64,000 nucleotides of DNA from Thermodesulfatator sp. (GTDB taxonomy: Bacteria; Desulfobacterota; Thermodesulfobacteria; Thermodesulfobacteriales; Thermodesulfobacteriaceae), in contig JAMOQE010000041.1 of NCBI GenBank assembly GCA_027064165.1, positions 1 to 64,000 on the forward strand. The letters are read 5' to 3'. The notes beneath the pieces were generated by a model. That model made no database searches. It saw only the letters and a list, made by a program, of their open reading frames with translations, and was not told the origin of the DNA. Within the stretch, counting starts at the first letter, position 1. Every line of letters starts with the position of its first letter. This document shows positions 10,307-20,500 of this stretch, one piece after another. Position numbers and translations under genes: made by a program.

Positions 10307-12004
10307 ATGGGAAAGAGAATTACTGTTGATCCTCTTACAAGAATAGAAGGGCATTTAAGAATTGATGTTGAGGTTGATGGTGGAAAGGTAGTTAATGCCT
10401 GGTCTTCTGCCCAGATGTGGAGGGGAATAGAAGTAATCTTGAAAGGTAGGGATCCCAGAGTTGCCTGGATGTTTACTCAGAGAATTTGTGGAGTGTGCAC
10501 AACTGTGCATGCTATAGCTTCAGTAAGGGCTGTAGAAAATGCCCTTGGAATGGAGCTTCCTCTCAATGCTCAATATGTGAGAAACCTTATTCTTTGTGCT
10601 CATGCTATGCAGGATCATATTGTGCACTTTTATCATCTTTCTGCTCTTGATTGGGTGGATATTTTATCCGCTCTTAAAGCAGATCCCAAGAAGACTGCAG
10701 AACTTGCTCAGAGTATTTCTGATTGGGAGGGAAATAGTGTAACTTATTTTAAGGGGGTTCAGGAACAACTTAAATCCTTTGTAGAGAGCGGACAGATAGG
10801 TCCATTTGCTAATGGCTATTGGGGACATCCTCAGATGAAGCTTCCTCCAGAAGTAAATCTTCTGGCTGTAGCCCATTATCTTACGGCTCTTGAATATCAG
10901 AGAGAAGCCTGTAAGGTGGTAGCAATCTTTGGTGGAAAGAACCCGCATATTCAGACTGTGGTAGTAGGTGGAGTAGCCCTTGCTATTAATCCCGACAATG
11001 AAGCCACTTTGAATATGGAAAGGATTGACCTTGCAAGAGAACTTCTTTTGAAAGTAAAAGACTTTGTCCAGAAGGTTTACATTAATGATGTAATTGCTAT
11101 TGGTTGTCTCTATAAAGACTGGTTTAAGATTGGAAGGGGCGTGGTAAATTATCTTGCAGTGCCGGATCTCCCACTTGATACTAAGGGTACCAAGTTTGAT
11201 CTTCCTGGTGGAACTATTTTTAATGGAGATCTTAATACCTATCATCCAATCAAGAGTTTTAATGATCCTTATTTTAAAGAAAATGTAAGTGAGAGTGTGG
11301 CTCATTCTTGGTATAAAAATGTAGGTCCAAGGCATCCATGGAGAGGGGTTACTAAGCCAGAGTATACAGATTTTCAGCCCGATGGCAAGTACAGCTGGTC
11401 CAAGGCTCCCAGGTTTAAGGGTAAACCAATGCAGGTAGGTCCTCTTGCTCAAGTGCTTATGGGTATTGCCTCAAAGCATGAACCAACTCTTAAGTGGGTA
11501 AACTATGCTATGAATAAAGCTAAAGCCCTTGGTGTGTCTTTGGGAGTAAATGAGCTCCATTCTACTATGGGAAGACACCTTGCAAGGGCTATTAGAGCTG
11601 CTATGCTGGCTGATTTGGCGTTAAAACACCTTGATCTCTTGGAGAAAAACATAGCCAGGGGAGATCTTTCTATTTATGTAGAACCTGAATTTCCAAAAGG
11701 CACTGTAAAGGGTGTTGGTTTCCACGAAGCTCCAAGAGGGGCCCTTTCCCATTGGGTAGTGATAAGACACGGTCTTATCAGCAATTATCAGTGCGTAGTG
11801 CCTTCCACTTGGAACATGAGTCCAAGAGACGAAAAAGGACAGAAAGGTCCTTATGAGGCATCTTTAATTGGTAATCCTATTGTTGAGCCTGAGAAACCTC
11901 TTGAAGTATTAAGAACCATTCACTCTTTTGACCCCTGCATTGCTTGTGCCGTCCACTTAGTGGATGCAAAAGGCAATCCAATTACCAGAGTAAAGGCGCT
12001 TTAA
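10307..12004 (+). CDS. [NiFe] hydrogenase large subunit
   Basis: RICGVCTTVHAIASVRAVE (L1) and FDPCIACAVHL (L2) metal-binding motifs. Confidence 0.96.
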   Translation: MGKRITVDPLTRIEGHLRIDVEVDGGKVVNAWSSAQMWRGIEVILKGRDPRVAWMFTQRICGVCTTVHAIASVRAVENALGMELPLNAQYVRNLILCAHAMQDHIVHFYHLSALDWVDILSALKADPKKTAELAQSISDWEGNSVTYFKGVQEQLKSFVESGQIGPFANGYWGHPQMKLPPEVNLLAVAHYLTALEYQREACKVVAIFGGKNPHIQTVVVGGVALAINPDNEATLNMERIDLARELLLKVKDFVQKVYINDVIAIGCLYKDWFKIGRGVVNYLAVPDLPLDTKGTKFDLPGGTIFNGDLNTYHPIKSFNDPYFKENVSESVAHSWYKNVGPRHPWRGVTKPEYTDFQPDGKYSWSKAPRFKGKPMQVGPLAQVLMGIASKHEPTLKWVNYAMNKAKALGVSLGVNELHSTMGRHLARAIRAAMLADLALKHLDLLEKNIARGDLSIYVEPEFPKGTVKGVGFHEAPRGALSHWVVIRHGLISNYQCVVPSTWNMSPRDEKGQKGPYEASLIGNPIVEPEKPLEVLRTIHSFDPCIACAVHLVDAKGNPITRVKAL

Positions 12005-12017
12005 AAAGAGAGTTAAG

Positions 12018-12048
12018 AAGAGCGGGGGGTTAGATCCCCGCTCTTTTA
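12018..12048. terminator. bidirectional intrinsic terminator between hydrogenase operon and hypD
   Basis: AAGAGCGGGG ... CCCCGCTCTT perfect 10-bp stem followed by TT; the right arm is inside hypD coding sequence. Confidence 0.75.
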
Positions 12049-13160
12049 TATCTATAATAAGCTAAACAGGCACCTTCAGAGGAAACCATGCATGGACCTA
12101 CAGGGTGTTGAGGGGTGCAAACCCTGGCAAAGAGCTTGCAGTCAAGCGGAGTTTTTAACCCTTTAATCACCTGTCCACAAAGGCAACCTGGATGCTCCCT
12201 ACCTGAAGCTATTTTTATATCAAAAAACTTTTCTCCATCATATTGAGAAAATTCTTCTTTTATTTCATAAGCACTTTTAGGAATATAGCCCAACCCCCTC
12301 CAGGGGAAGGTATCTCTTATTTTAAATACTTCTTTCAAATATTGCTGAGCTTTAACATTACCCCTGGGATCTACTGAACGCTTATACTGAATTTCTACCT
12401 CACTTCTACCTTCTCTTATTTGCTTTGCAATGAGATAAGTAGTTTGAAGCAAGTCAAGGGGCTCAAAGCCTGAGATCACTACTGGAGTTCCATAAGTTTG
12501 GGTTATTTTTTCATAAACCAGGCTCCCAGTAATGGTGCTTACATGTCCCGGCCCTATAAAGGCATCAATCTGGGGTTTTTCTTCACTATTAAGTAAGTAT
12601 TCAAGCACAACTAGAGAAAGCACATGGTTTGAAATTACCCACAAATTTTTAATTCCCTGTCTTTTAGCCTCTTTTATTAACACAGCAGTATGGGGAGAAG
12701 TGGTTTCAAATCCAATGGCAAAGAAAATTACCTTTTTATCAGGATGTTCCATAGCAAGTTTTAGAGCCTCCATACAGGAAGAAACTGCTTTTACCTGATA
12801 TCCTTCTGCCCTGAGCTTAAGTAAATTTGTTCCATCAGAGCCAGGCACTCTTAAAAGGTCTCCATAAGTGGTGAAAATTACATTTGGAAATTTAGCCAGC
12901 TTGAGTGCAAGGTCTATTCTCTCCATTGCAATTACGCATACAGGACAGCCAGGCCCATGAAGAAATTTTACATAACCCTTAAGCAATTCATCTAAACCAT
13001 TGCGGAGGATAACATGGGTATGCCCTCCACAAAACTCCATTATATTTATAGGACGCCCAATTTTTTCTACTTCTTCTTTGATTAAAACAGAAAGGGCTTT
13101 AACTCTTTTCGGATCTTTGTACTCGTTCCATGTTTTCATTAACTCGTCTGAGTATTTCAT
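12030..13160 (-). CDS. hypD: hydrogenase formation protein HypD
   Basis: IMEFCGGHTHVILRNGL, FLHGPGCPVCV, GFETTSPHTA. Confidence 0.97.
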   Translation of the reverse strand: MKYSDELMKTWNEYKDPKRVKALSVLIKEEVEKIGRPINIMEFCGGHTHVILRNGLDELLKGYVKFLHGPGCPVCVIAMERIDLALKLAKFPNVIFTTYGDLLRVPGSDGTNLLKLRAEGYQVKAVSSCMEALKLAMEHPDKKVIFFAIGFETTSPHTAVLIKEAKRQGIKNLWVISNHVLSLVVLEYLLNSEEKPQIDAFIGPGHVSTITGSLVYEKITQTYGTPVVISGFEPLDLLQTTYLIAKQIREGRSEVEIQYKRSVDPRGNVKAQQYLKEVFKIRDTFPWRGLGYIPKSAYEIKEEFSQYDGEKFFDIKIASGREHPGCLCGQVIKGLKTPLDCKLFARVCTPQHPVGPCMVSSEGACLAYYRYKRAGI

Positions 13161-13368
13161 CCCAGTACCTCAGGCTTTCTTTTGCTTCTTCTTCACTGAG
13201 TTTTTTGATAGCAAAACCTACATGAACCAATACCCAATCTCCGGGCTTTACTTCCTCTCCAAGTAATTGGAGCCCTATTTCAGTTTTAATCCCTTTTACT
13301 TCTGCTACAGCAGTCCATTCGTCTTTTAATTCCAAAATTTTGTAAGGATAAGCCAGACACATAATCAA
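13099..13368 (-). CDS. hypC: hydrogenase assembly chaperone HypC/HupF
   Basis: MCLAYPYKILELKDEWTAVAEVKGIKTEI...GDWVLVHVGFAIKKLSEEEA. Confidence 0.95.
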   Translation of the reverse strand: MIMCLAYPYKILELKDEWTAVAEVKGIKTEIGLQLLGEEVKPGDWVLVHVGFAIKKLSEEEAKESLRYWDEILRRVNENMERVQRSEKS

Positions 13369-13961
13369 TCACCCCTTTTAGTATATTGATTGTAAACATA
13401 AAATATTCTTTGCAGAGCTGTGAAATGAGTTAAAATAGCAAGAACTACAATTATGTAAAAATAAAAGTTGAAAAGCAGAGAAATAGTAAGTAAAAAAAGC
13501 CTTTCAAATCTGGTAAAAAGTCCTATTTTACACTCAAAACCGGCCCCTTCTGCCCTGGCTCTGGTATAACTCACCATTAAAGAACCTGTTATCGCCAGAA
13601 AACTTAAAATCACCCCCCATTCGTTTTCTATTTTTAAAAAATAGTAAGTGAATCCAAGGAATAAGAAAATTTCGGCATATCTATCAAGTGTGGAGTCAAG
13701 AAATGCACCAAATCTTGTTACTTTCCCGGTATATCTGGCAAGTGCTCCATCAATGGCATCAAGGGGCCCTGCAATAGCTATAATAATACCTGCACTGAGA
13801 AACTTCCCTATTCCTACCAGAAAGGCAGCAACAAGGAAACCTAAAGCACCAAGGATAGAAATTACATTAGGATGAACTTTGAGCCTTGATAAAGATTTTA
13901 CTACAGGAAAAATTAAAGGATAAGAATAAATTTTTACCCTCTCTGTTAAAGTGGTTCTCAT
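13365..13961 (-). CDS. CDP-alcohol phosphatidyltransferase family protein
   Basis: GPLDAIDGALARYTGKVTRFGAFLDSTLDRYAE matches D-x2-DG-x2-AR-x8-G-x3-D-x3-D. Confidence 0.92.
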   Translation of the reverse strand: MRTTLTERVKIYSYPLIFPVVKSLSRLKVHPNVISILGALGFLVAAFLVGIGKFLSAGIIIAIAGPLDAIDGALARYTGKVTRFGAFLDSTLDRYAEIFLFLGFTYYFLKIENEWGVILSFLAITGSLMVSYTRARAEGAGFECKIGLFTRFERLFLLTISLLFNFYFYIIVVLAILTHFTALQRIFYVYNQYTKRGD

Positions 13962-15490
13962 AAAACTGTTCTTTCCAGTCTTCTATATTGCAAAGCTTCA
14001 GCTAAGTGTTTTTTTGTTATTATCTCACATTCTTCCAGATCTGCAATGGTTCTGGAAACTTTTAGAATCTTGTGAATAGCCCTTGCAGAAAGCTGAAACT
14101 TTTCTGCAGCCTTTTCAAGAAGTGCTTCAGCTCCAGGCTCTAATTTGCAAAATTTTTTTACTTCCTTTGCCTTAAGCCTTCCATTTAACTTAAGGGGCGT
14201 GCCATATCTTTCCCTTTGGAGTTTTCTTGCCAAGACAACCCTTTCTCTAATACTACCTGAATCTTTTCCTTCAGATTGTTTTTCTTTTAAAATTTCTTTC
14301 ACTTCCACCGGCATTACTTCTACCTGAAGGTCTATTCTATCCAGAATAGGTCCTGAGAGCTTGCTTTGATATTTCTTTATCTCCTGAAAAGTACAGTGAC
14401 AGGCCTTTTTGGGATGCCCATAATACCCACACTTGCAGGGATTCATAGCACAAACTAAAAGAAATCTTGCAGGGTAAGTTATACTCATACTTGCACGACT
14501 TATGGTCACTTCCCCATTTTCAAGAGGTTGTCTTAGAGCTTCTACTACATCTTTTCTGAACTCGGGAAATTCGTCAAGAAAGAGCACACCATTGTGCGCA
14601 AGACTGATCTCTCCTGGTTTGGGATGGGTTCCGCCTCCTATTAATCCTGCCTCAGAAATATTGTGATGGGGTGCTCTAAAAGGTCTTCTTAAAACCACAG
14701 GAAACTTTTCATCAAGCAGCCCAGCTACTGAATAAATCTGAGTGGTTTCTATTATTTCTTCGTAATCCATGGGAGGCAGGATTGAGGGTATTCTTCTTGC
14801 AAGCATGGTCTTTCCTGTTCCAGGGGGACCTATCATAAGAAGATTATGTCCACCAGCTGCAGCAATCTCAAAAGCCCTTTTGGCAAATTCCTGCCCAATT
14901 ACTTCTTTAAAATCTTCATCATAAACTTCACCCTCCAGTAGCTCTGAAAGAGAAAAGGAAGCAGGAATTTCTGGAAAATGTTCTCCTCTTAAATATTCCA
15001 CCACCTCCCTTAAGTGTTTAAAGGGCAAAATTTTAATATCCTTTACCAGGGAAGCCTCTTTATAATTCTCTTGAGGAATTAAAACCTCTTTAAAATTAAG
15101 CTCTTTTGCTTTGATAACTGCAGAAAGAATACCTCTTGTGCCTTTTACTCTTCCATCAAGGGCAAGCTCTCCGAGAAATGCCTTCCCTTCAAGTTCTTCT
15201 TTTGCCACGACCTCCATATTGGAAAGAATACCGATGGTAATACCCAGATCAAAACCGGTTCCTTCTTTTTTTAGATTGGCCGGAGCAAGGTTCACAGTAA
15301 CTTTTTTATTGGGAAAGTGAAATCCTGAATTCTTTAAGGCAGACCTGATTCTTTCTCTGCTTTCTTTAATACTACTATCAGGAAGACCTACAATGGTTAT
15401 TCCAGGAAGGCCCAAGGTGAAATCAACTTCAATCTCTACTGGAAAGGCCTGAATACCTATAACTGTGAAACTCCAAACCCTTGAAAGCAT
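13958..15490 (-). CDS. YifB/ComM family Mg-chelatase-like AAA ATPase
   Basis: MLSRVWSFTVIGIQAFPVEIEVDFTLGLPGITIVGLPDSSIKESRERIRSAL; GPPGTGKTMLARR. Confidence 0.95.
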   Translation of the reverse strand: MLSRVWSFTVIGIQAFPVEIEVDFTLGLPGITIVGLPDSSIKESRERIRSALKNSGFHFPNKKVTVNLAPANLKKEGTGFDLGITIGILSNMEVVAKEELEGKAFLGELALDGRVKGTRGILSAVIKAKELNFKEVLIPQENYKEASLVKDIKILPFKHLREVVEYLRGEHFPEIPASFSLSELLEGEVYDEDFKEVIGQEFAKRAFEIAAAGGHNLLMIGPPGTGKTMLARRIPSILPPMDYEEIIETTQIYSVAGLLDEKFPVVLRRPFRAPHHNISEAGLIGGGTHPKPGEISLAHNGVLFLDEFPEFRKDVVEALRQPLENGEVTISRASMSITYPARFLLVCAMNPCKCGYYGHPKKACHCTFQEIKKYQSKLSGPILDRIDLQVEVMPVEVKEILKEKQSEGKDSGSIRERVVLARKLQRERYGTPLKLNGRLKAKEVKKFCKLEPGAEALLEKAAEKFQLSARAIHKILKVSRTIADLEECEIITKKHLAEALQYRRLERTVL

Positions 15491-15511
15491 GGTTTAAAAA
15501 AAATAAAAAAA

Positions 15512-15542
15512 GGAGCCATAAGAGTTTAACCCCTATGGCCCC
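15512..15542 (-). terminator. intrinsic terminator of the atp operon
   Basis: Minus strand GGGGCCATA...TATGGCTCC stem followed by TTTTTTTATTTTTTTT. Confidence 0.75.
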
Positions 15543-15565
15543 TTTTATAGTCTTATTAAACTTGT

Positions 15566-15943
<378 letters not shown>

Positions 15944-16002
15944 TCAAAGATTTTTTTTATTTTTCCTGCCAGAAGGCACCTCCCCCCCCTGGCAAGTATC
16001 CT

Positions 16003-16755
16003 TTAATGACCCTCCTCAACTGCACCCGCAAAGTAGGCAAGACTCAAAAGCACAAAAATCAAAGTCTGAATTGCACTTACTAAAAGTCCAAGTAACATAA
16101 TTGGAAGAGGAGCAAAAAACTTTCCTGCAAGCATGGTAAGAATTCCAAGAAGAAGCTCTTTTGAAATTAAGTTTCCAAAAAGTCGGACAGAAAGAGAGAT
16201 AATTCTTCCAATATGGCTGAAAATCTCTGCTGGAAGCATAAGTGGAGCAAGCCAGGGGATAGGGCCTAAAAATGTCTTAAAGTATCTTAACCCCTGAAAT
16301 CTCAATCCAAGAAAGTGGTAATACACAATAGTAATTAAAGTGAGACCTAAAGTTACATTTAAATTGGCTGTGGGAGAGGTACAACCAGGGACAAGACCTA
16401 AAAGATTACAGAATAAGATGTATAAAGTAAACATTACAATTAAAGGATAAACAAGGGGGACAAGATTTGGTCTTCCATGTTCTCCATGGGGAACATTTTC
16501 TTTGGTAAAGTTATAGATCTCTTCAAGAGTATATTCCCAAAAATTTTGGATCCCCTTAGGGATAAATTCTTTTTTTCTTGCCCCTATAACTGCAAGAATA
16601 ATAAGTACAAGACACACAAAATAACTATATACCATGTGAGGAGCAAATACCTGGGCAAGTATACCATACTTGTCAGCATGCTCATAATAAAAATGCCCAG
16701 AGGGAATCCCAAATTTTTGCAAAATCAAACATAAAAATAAAATAGGATGTTCCAT
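16003..16755 (-). CDS. atpB: F0F1 ATP synthase subunit a
   Basis: LGLVPG..., ISLSVRLFGNLISKELLLGILT, hydrophobic; next to atpE. Confidence 0.93.
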   Translation of the reverse strand: MEHPILFLCLILQKFGIPSGHFYYEHADKYGILAQVFAPHMVYSYFVCLVLIILAVIGARKKEFIPKGIQNFWEYTLEEIYNFTKENVPHGEHGRPNLVPLVYPLIVMFTLYILFCNLLGLVPGCTSPTANLNVTLGLTLITIVYYHFLGLRFQGLRYFKTFLGPIPWLAPLMLPAEIFSHIGRIISLSVRLFGNLISKELLLGILTMLAGKFFAPLPIMLLGLLVSAIQTLIFVLLSLAYFAGAVEEGH

Positions 16756-16767
16756 AGCTCCACCCTC

Positions 16768-17199
16768 CTATGCTAAAATTTCTCTGTTTTTCCAAAAAAT
16801 TACAAAAGCCAGTAAAGTGAGTTCAAGGTATATCAGGCAAAGCCCCCCAATAATAAAAAGGGGAGAAAAATGAAGTTTGTCTATTAAAAAATAAAGGACA
16901 ATCCCTGTAGCAAATAGTTTGGCATAAATTTTCACAATATAAATATTACCTTCCTTTTGATAAAGACTTTTTATTCCCTCACCACGAGCCAGTTTTTCTT
17001 TTATCTTTTTTATAAGCTGAAACCCTTCCCTCTTGGTGGTACGAAAATTAATAAGTGCGAGAAAAATTCCGGAGAGAAAGGAGATTAAAAAAAGCCAGCT
17101 TTTCCAGAAAAACAACACAAACACAGCACACAAAAGTGCACTTATTGCCAGAAAAAATTCAATTCTATCCAAAAACTTTTCAGCTTTTACTTCGTCCAT
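16768..17199 (-). CDS. ATP synthase subunit I-like membrane protein
   Basis: Four predicted TM segments, located directly upstream of atpB. Confidence 0.7.
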   Translation of the reverse strand: MDEVKAEKFLDRIEFFLAISALLCAVFVLFFWKSWLFLISFLSGIFLALINFRTTKREGFQLIKKIKEKLARGEGIKSLYQKEGNIYIVKIYAKLFATGIVLYFLIDKLHFSPLFIIGGLCLIYLELTLLAFVIFWKNREILA

Positions 17200-17470
17200 C
17201 TTCCTGAGTCTCTTTTACTCGCTTTTTACTATAATAAATCAAATTTTTAATTCCGCCAATAGCTCCAAATAAAATAAATAAAGTAGTTATCCAGGGAGAA
17301 AAACGCCCTCCCAGAAGCTTTTCATCTATCAGCCATCCTACAATTGCTCCAGCTATTATAGAACTAATTACAGCAATTCCAATAGTAAAACTTTCACCTA
17401 AGGTAGAAATTAAAAACTTAAAAGCACTCTCTTCTTTTTTTAAATTTTTCAATTTTTTCAATTTATCCAA
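17180..17470 (-). CDS. AtpZ/AtpI family protein
   Basis: FTIGIAVISSIIAGAIVGWLIDEKLLGGRFSPWITTLFILFGAIGGIKNL. Confidence 0.85.
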   Translation of the reverse strand: MDKLKKLKNLKKEESAFKFLISTLGESFTIGIAVISSIIAGAIVGWLIDEKLLGGRFSPWITTLFILFGAIGGIKNLIYYSKKRVKETQEDGRSKS

Positions 17471-17487
17471 ATTTAAACCCTCTCTTT

Positions 17488-17515
17488 TTAAAAATCAAGA
17501 ACGAAATTTTGTCAA
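17488..17515 (-). promoter_or_regulatory. probable promoter of the atp operon
   Basis: Minus strand TTGACA (17515-17510), 16 nt, weak -10 TTTTAA. Confidence 0.35.
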
Positions 17516-17569
17516 AAAAAAGTATTTTCTAAAATTTGGATTAAAAAAAATATATAAATTTGTCATTTT

Positions 17570-20500
17570 TTAAAAATTTGCCTTTTTGCTGTAAAAATAG
17601 TCTTTTACCTGTTCTGCAAAGGCTTCTATCCTCATTCTAACTCCCATGGACTTCTGGCCGTCACAGGGTACAGTAAGGGTGGGAAAAAAAACCCCTTCTT
17701 CCTCCCTCATTCGTTTTAAAAGCCCCATTACAACATTGCCTGGCATACAGGCAAAGGGAATTACATTTACGATACCTGAACATCCTTTTTTTACAAACTC
17801 AAGTGCCTTTCCCGTGGAAAGAAGTACTTCCCCTCCTTCATATTCAGGACTGATATATTTTTTTGCAAGTTCCATAAGCTCTTCTACTTCCATGTCTTCA
17901 GCAGTTTTAAGAACCCCTTTTACCAGCCGTACAAATTTTGCTTCTTCCCATTTAAGATATTTACTTTCCAGTACATATTTAAAAAACACCTTAAACCTAC
18001 CCAGTTTTTTTGCCCATTCTTTTGAAGTATAATTGATAAAGTGAATCCATTCTCCTATAGGAGGGAGCCATACTTCAAGCCCAAGGTCTTCAAGTAATCT
18101 GTAAAGATGTTCATTGGCAAAACGATTGCTCCTTACATAAATTTCTCCCACAACTCCCACGGCAGGAATTACCTTTTCATCTTTCTCAACTTTAAGAAAC
18201 TTTTCCCTTATCTCCAAAAGCACCTGAAGCAGATCTTCCTTTTTTTCAATAGCTCTTTCTATTTTGCTAAGGCATTCCTCGTAAAGTCTTTCTACCTCCT
18301 TTTTGTTTTTGGCATAAGGCCTTGTTTCTCTTAAAAATTTGTCCAGTATATCGCCGGCTATTAGTCCATCCCATGCAAGCTTTATAAAGTCTTTCCCCAT
18401 AATATTAAGATCTTCATATAATTTCATGTCCTGATTTAAGGCATAAACCGGCATTTTTACCCCAAGTTCTCTTAAAATTTTTTGATGAAGTTTATTATAT
18501 TGGCCAAATCTACAGGGCCCGTTACTATTTGGCATAAAAAAGATGCTCTTTTCAGGGTTAAAATCTTTCCTATTTACAAGTTTTATAAGATCCCCTGTAG
18601 TAAGTACAGTGGGGTAACATTCTTTTCCAGAAGTGTATTTTCTTCCAAGCTCAAGGCTTTCCTCATCTGGCTCCGGGAGGACCTCTGCCTTTACTCCACA
18701 GGCTCTAAAGGCTGCTGCAAAAATTCTTGCATGATCTGTCATATAAGGGATGTAAATAGTACGGTGTTCTTCTGGAAGGGCTTTAAGAGGAGGTAGCTTT
18801 TTCAGTCTGTAAGGCCTTACTTTGTCTTTTATACTGTCCACAAAGGCTTCAAGCCTTGTTACCACTCCAGCCTCAGCACTATGCTCGTCAACTTCAATCT
18901 CTATAAAAGGCTTCCCTGCGAGGAGCTCTCCGAAAAAGTGTTCTATAAAAGAATCAGGGCCACAGGAGAAGTTGGTAAAGTAGATGGGAAAGAGATTAGG
19001 AGTTTCCCTTATGTAATGGGCAGCAAGTAAAAACCTTTGGCCATATTCCCAGTACATGTTGTCAAGCCCATAGAGTTCATTTACTTCTTCAAGAGGAAGC
19101 ATGTCAACCGGAAGACCAAGCAAGCCAAGCTTTCGGATTTTATAGTGAATTCCTAAGTTTGCTCCCGGATCAAAGGCATTGTAAGGTCTTCCCACAATCA
19201 CAAGCACTATCTGGTCTTTATACGCTTCAAGAAGCTCTCTTCCCCTTTTTTTTAGCCAGGTATGAAACTCTCTCTGGGCTTCTTCGCCTTTTTCCCATGC
19301 TTTTTTTACCCTGCTCCAGGGCTCTGAAAGAAGTTCCCCAAGTTTTTTGATTTCTTTTCTTACAAGGGCTTTAGGTCTTCCTAAATGGAGTACAGGAGTT
19401 ATAAGCTGTATTCCGGCCACTTTAAAATTCAATGAAGCTGGAGCAATCCAGGAAACGCTCTGTACATAGGGGCAAACCTTCCCCACTTCAAAGGCCGGAT
19501 GCTCGGGAGGAAGATCCGTAATTTGAGGGAAAAATATTTTTTTTACTCCCACATCAAACAATGCTTTGATGTGCCCAAGAGCAATTTTAATAGGGAAGCA
19601 GGCCTCTATAGGAGATATTTCGCAACCCTTTTTAATAATTTCTTTAGAAGTAGGGGGTGAGAGAATTACTTTATATCCCAATTCCTGAAAGAAAGTAGCA
19701 AAGAGAGGCAGCCACTCAAAGAACTGGAGGCACCTTGGAATGGCTATTACTTTTTCAGAGGAAAGATCTGCCTCTTCTAACGGCTCCACATAAGAAAGAA
19801 GCTTCTTTTCTCTTTCAAGGGTAGGGTTTGGAAGACTTTCAGGTGGCTTTCTTTGATCTATTTCATATCTGTCGCATCTTCCACCGTAAAAATATGGTTC
19901 TCCTCCTTCTATTACCACTTTGTGAATCTCACACTGATTTGGACATGCCTTACACTCAAAGGTAGAAATGGTGTACCTTACTTTTGTGAGATCAAAGCCC
20001 CTGAACCGGGTTTTTCCTTTAGTTTCTTCTTTGGCAATAAGTGCCATTCCTATGGCACCTGTAACCTCGTTATTTGGAGGCACGATCACCGGTTTCCCTA
20101 ACACCTTTTCAAATGCTGCTACTACCCCTTTATTAAAGGCTACCGCTCCCTGGAAAAAGATTTTTTTACCAATTTTTCGCTTTTCCACCACTTTGTTTAA
20201 ATAGTTGTAAACAATGGCATAACAAAGTCCTGCAATCAAATCTTCCTTGGGGAGCCCCTGCTGCTGATAATGTAAAAGATCTGATTGCATAAAGACAGTA
20301 CACCTTTCGCCAAGCTTAAGAGGGGCTTTGCTTTTTAAAGCAAGATCTCCAAATTTTTCAATAGGTATGCCAAGTTTTACTGCCTGCTCCTGAAGAAAAG
20401 AGCCAGTTCCAGCAGCACATGCCTTGTTCATAGTAAAGTCTGAGATGGTGCCGTTTTCAAGATAAATGTATTTTGAGTCCTGTCCACCTATTTCAAAAAT

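Noticed and set aside
9641-10354. 237-aa minus-strand ORF opposite the hydrogenase small subunit
   Set aside because: Antisense artefact, no domain features and no independent SD or promoter evident.
10664-11452. 262-aa minus-strand ORF opposite the hydrogenase large subunit
   Set aside because: Fully antisense to a strongly conserved CDS; composition (I/K/S/Y-rich, no motifs) fits a codon-bias artefact.
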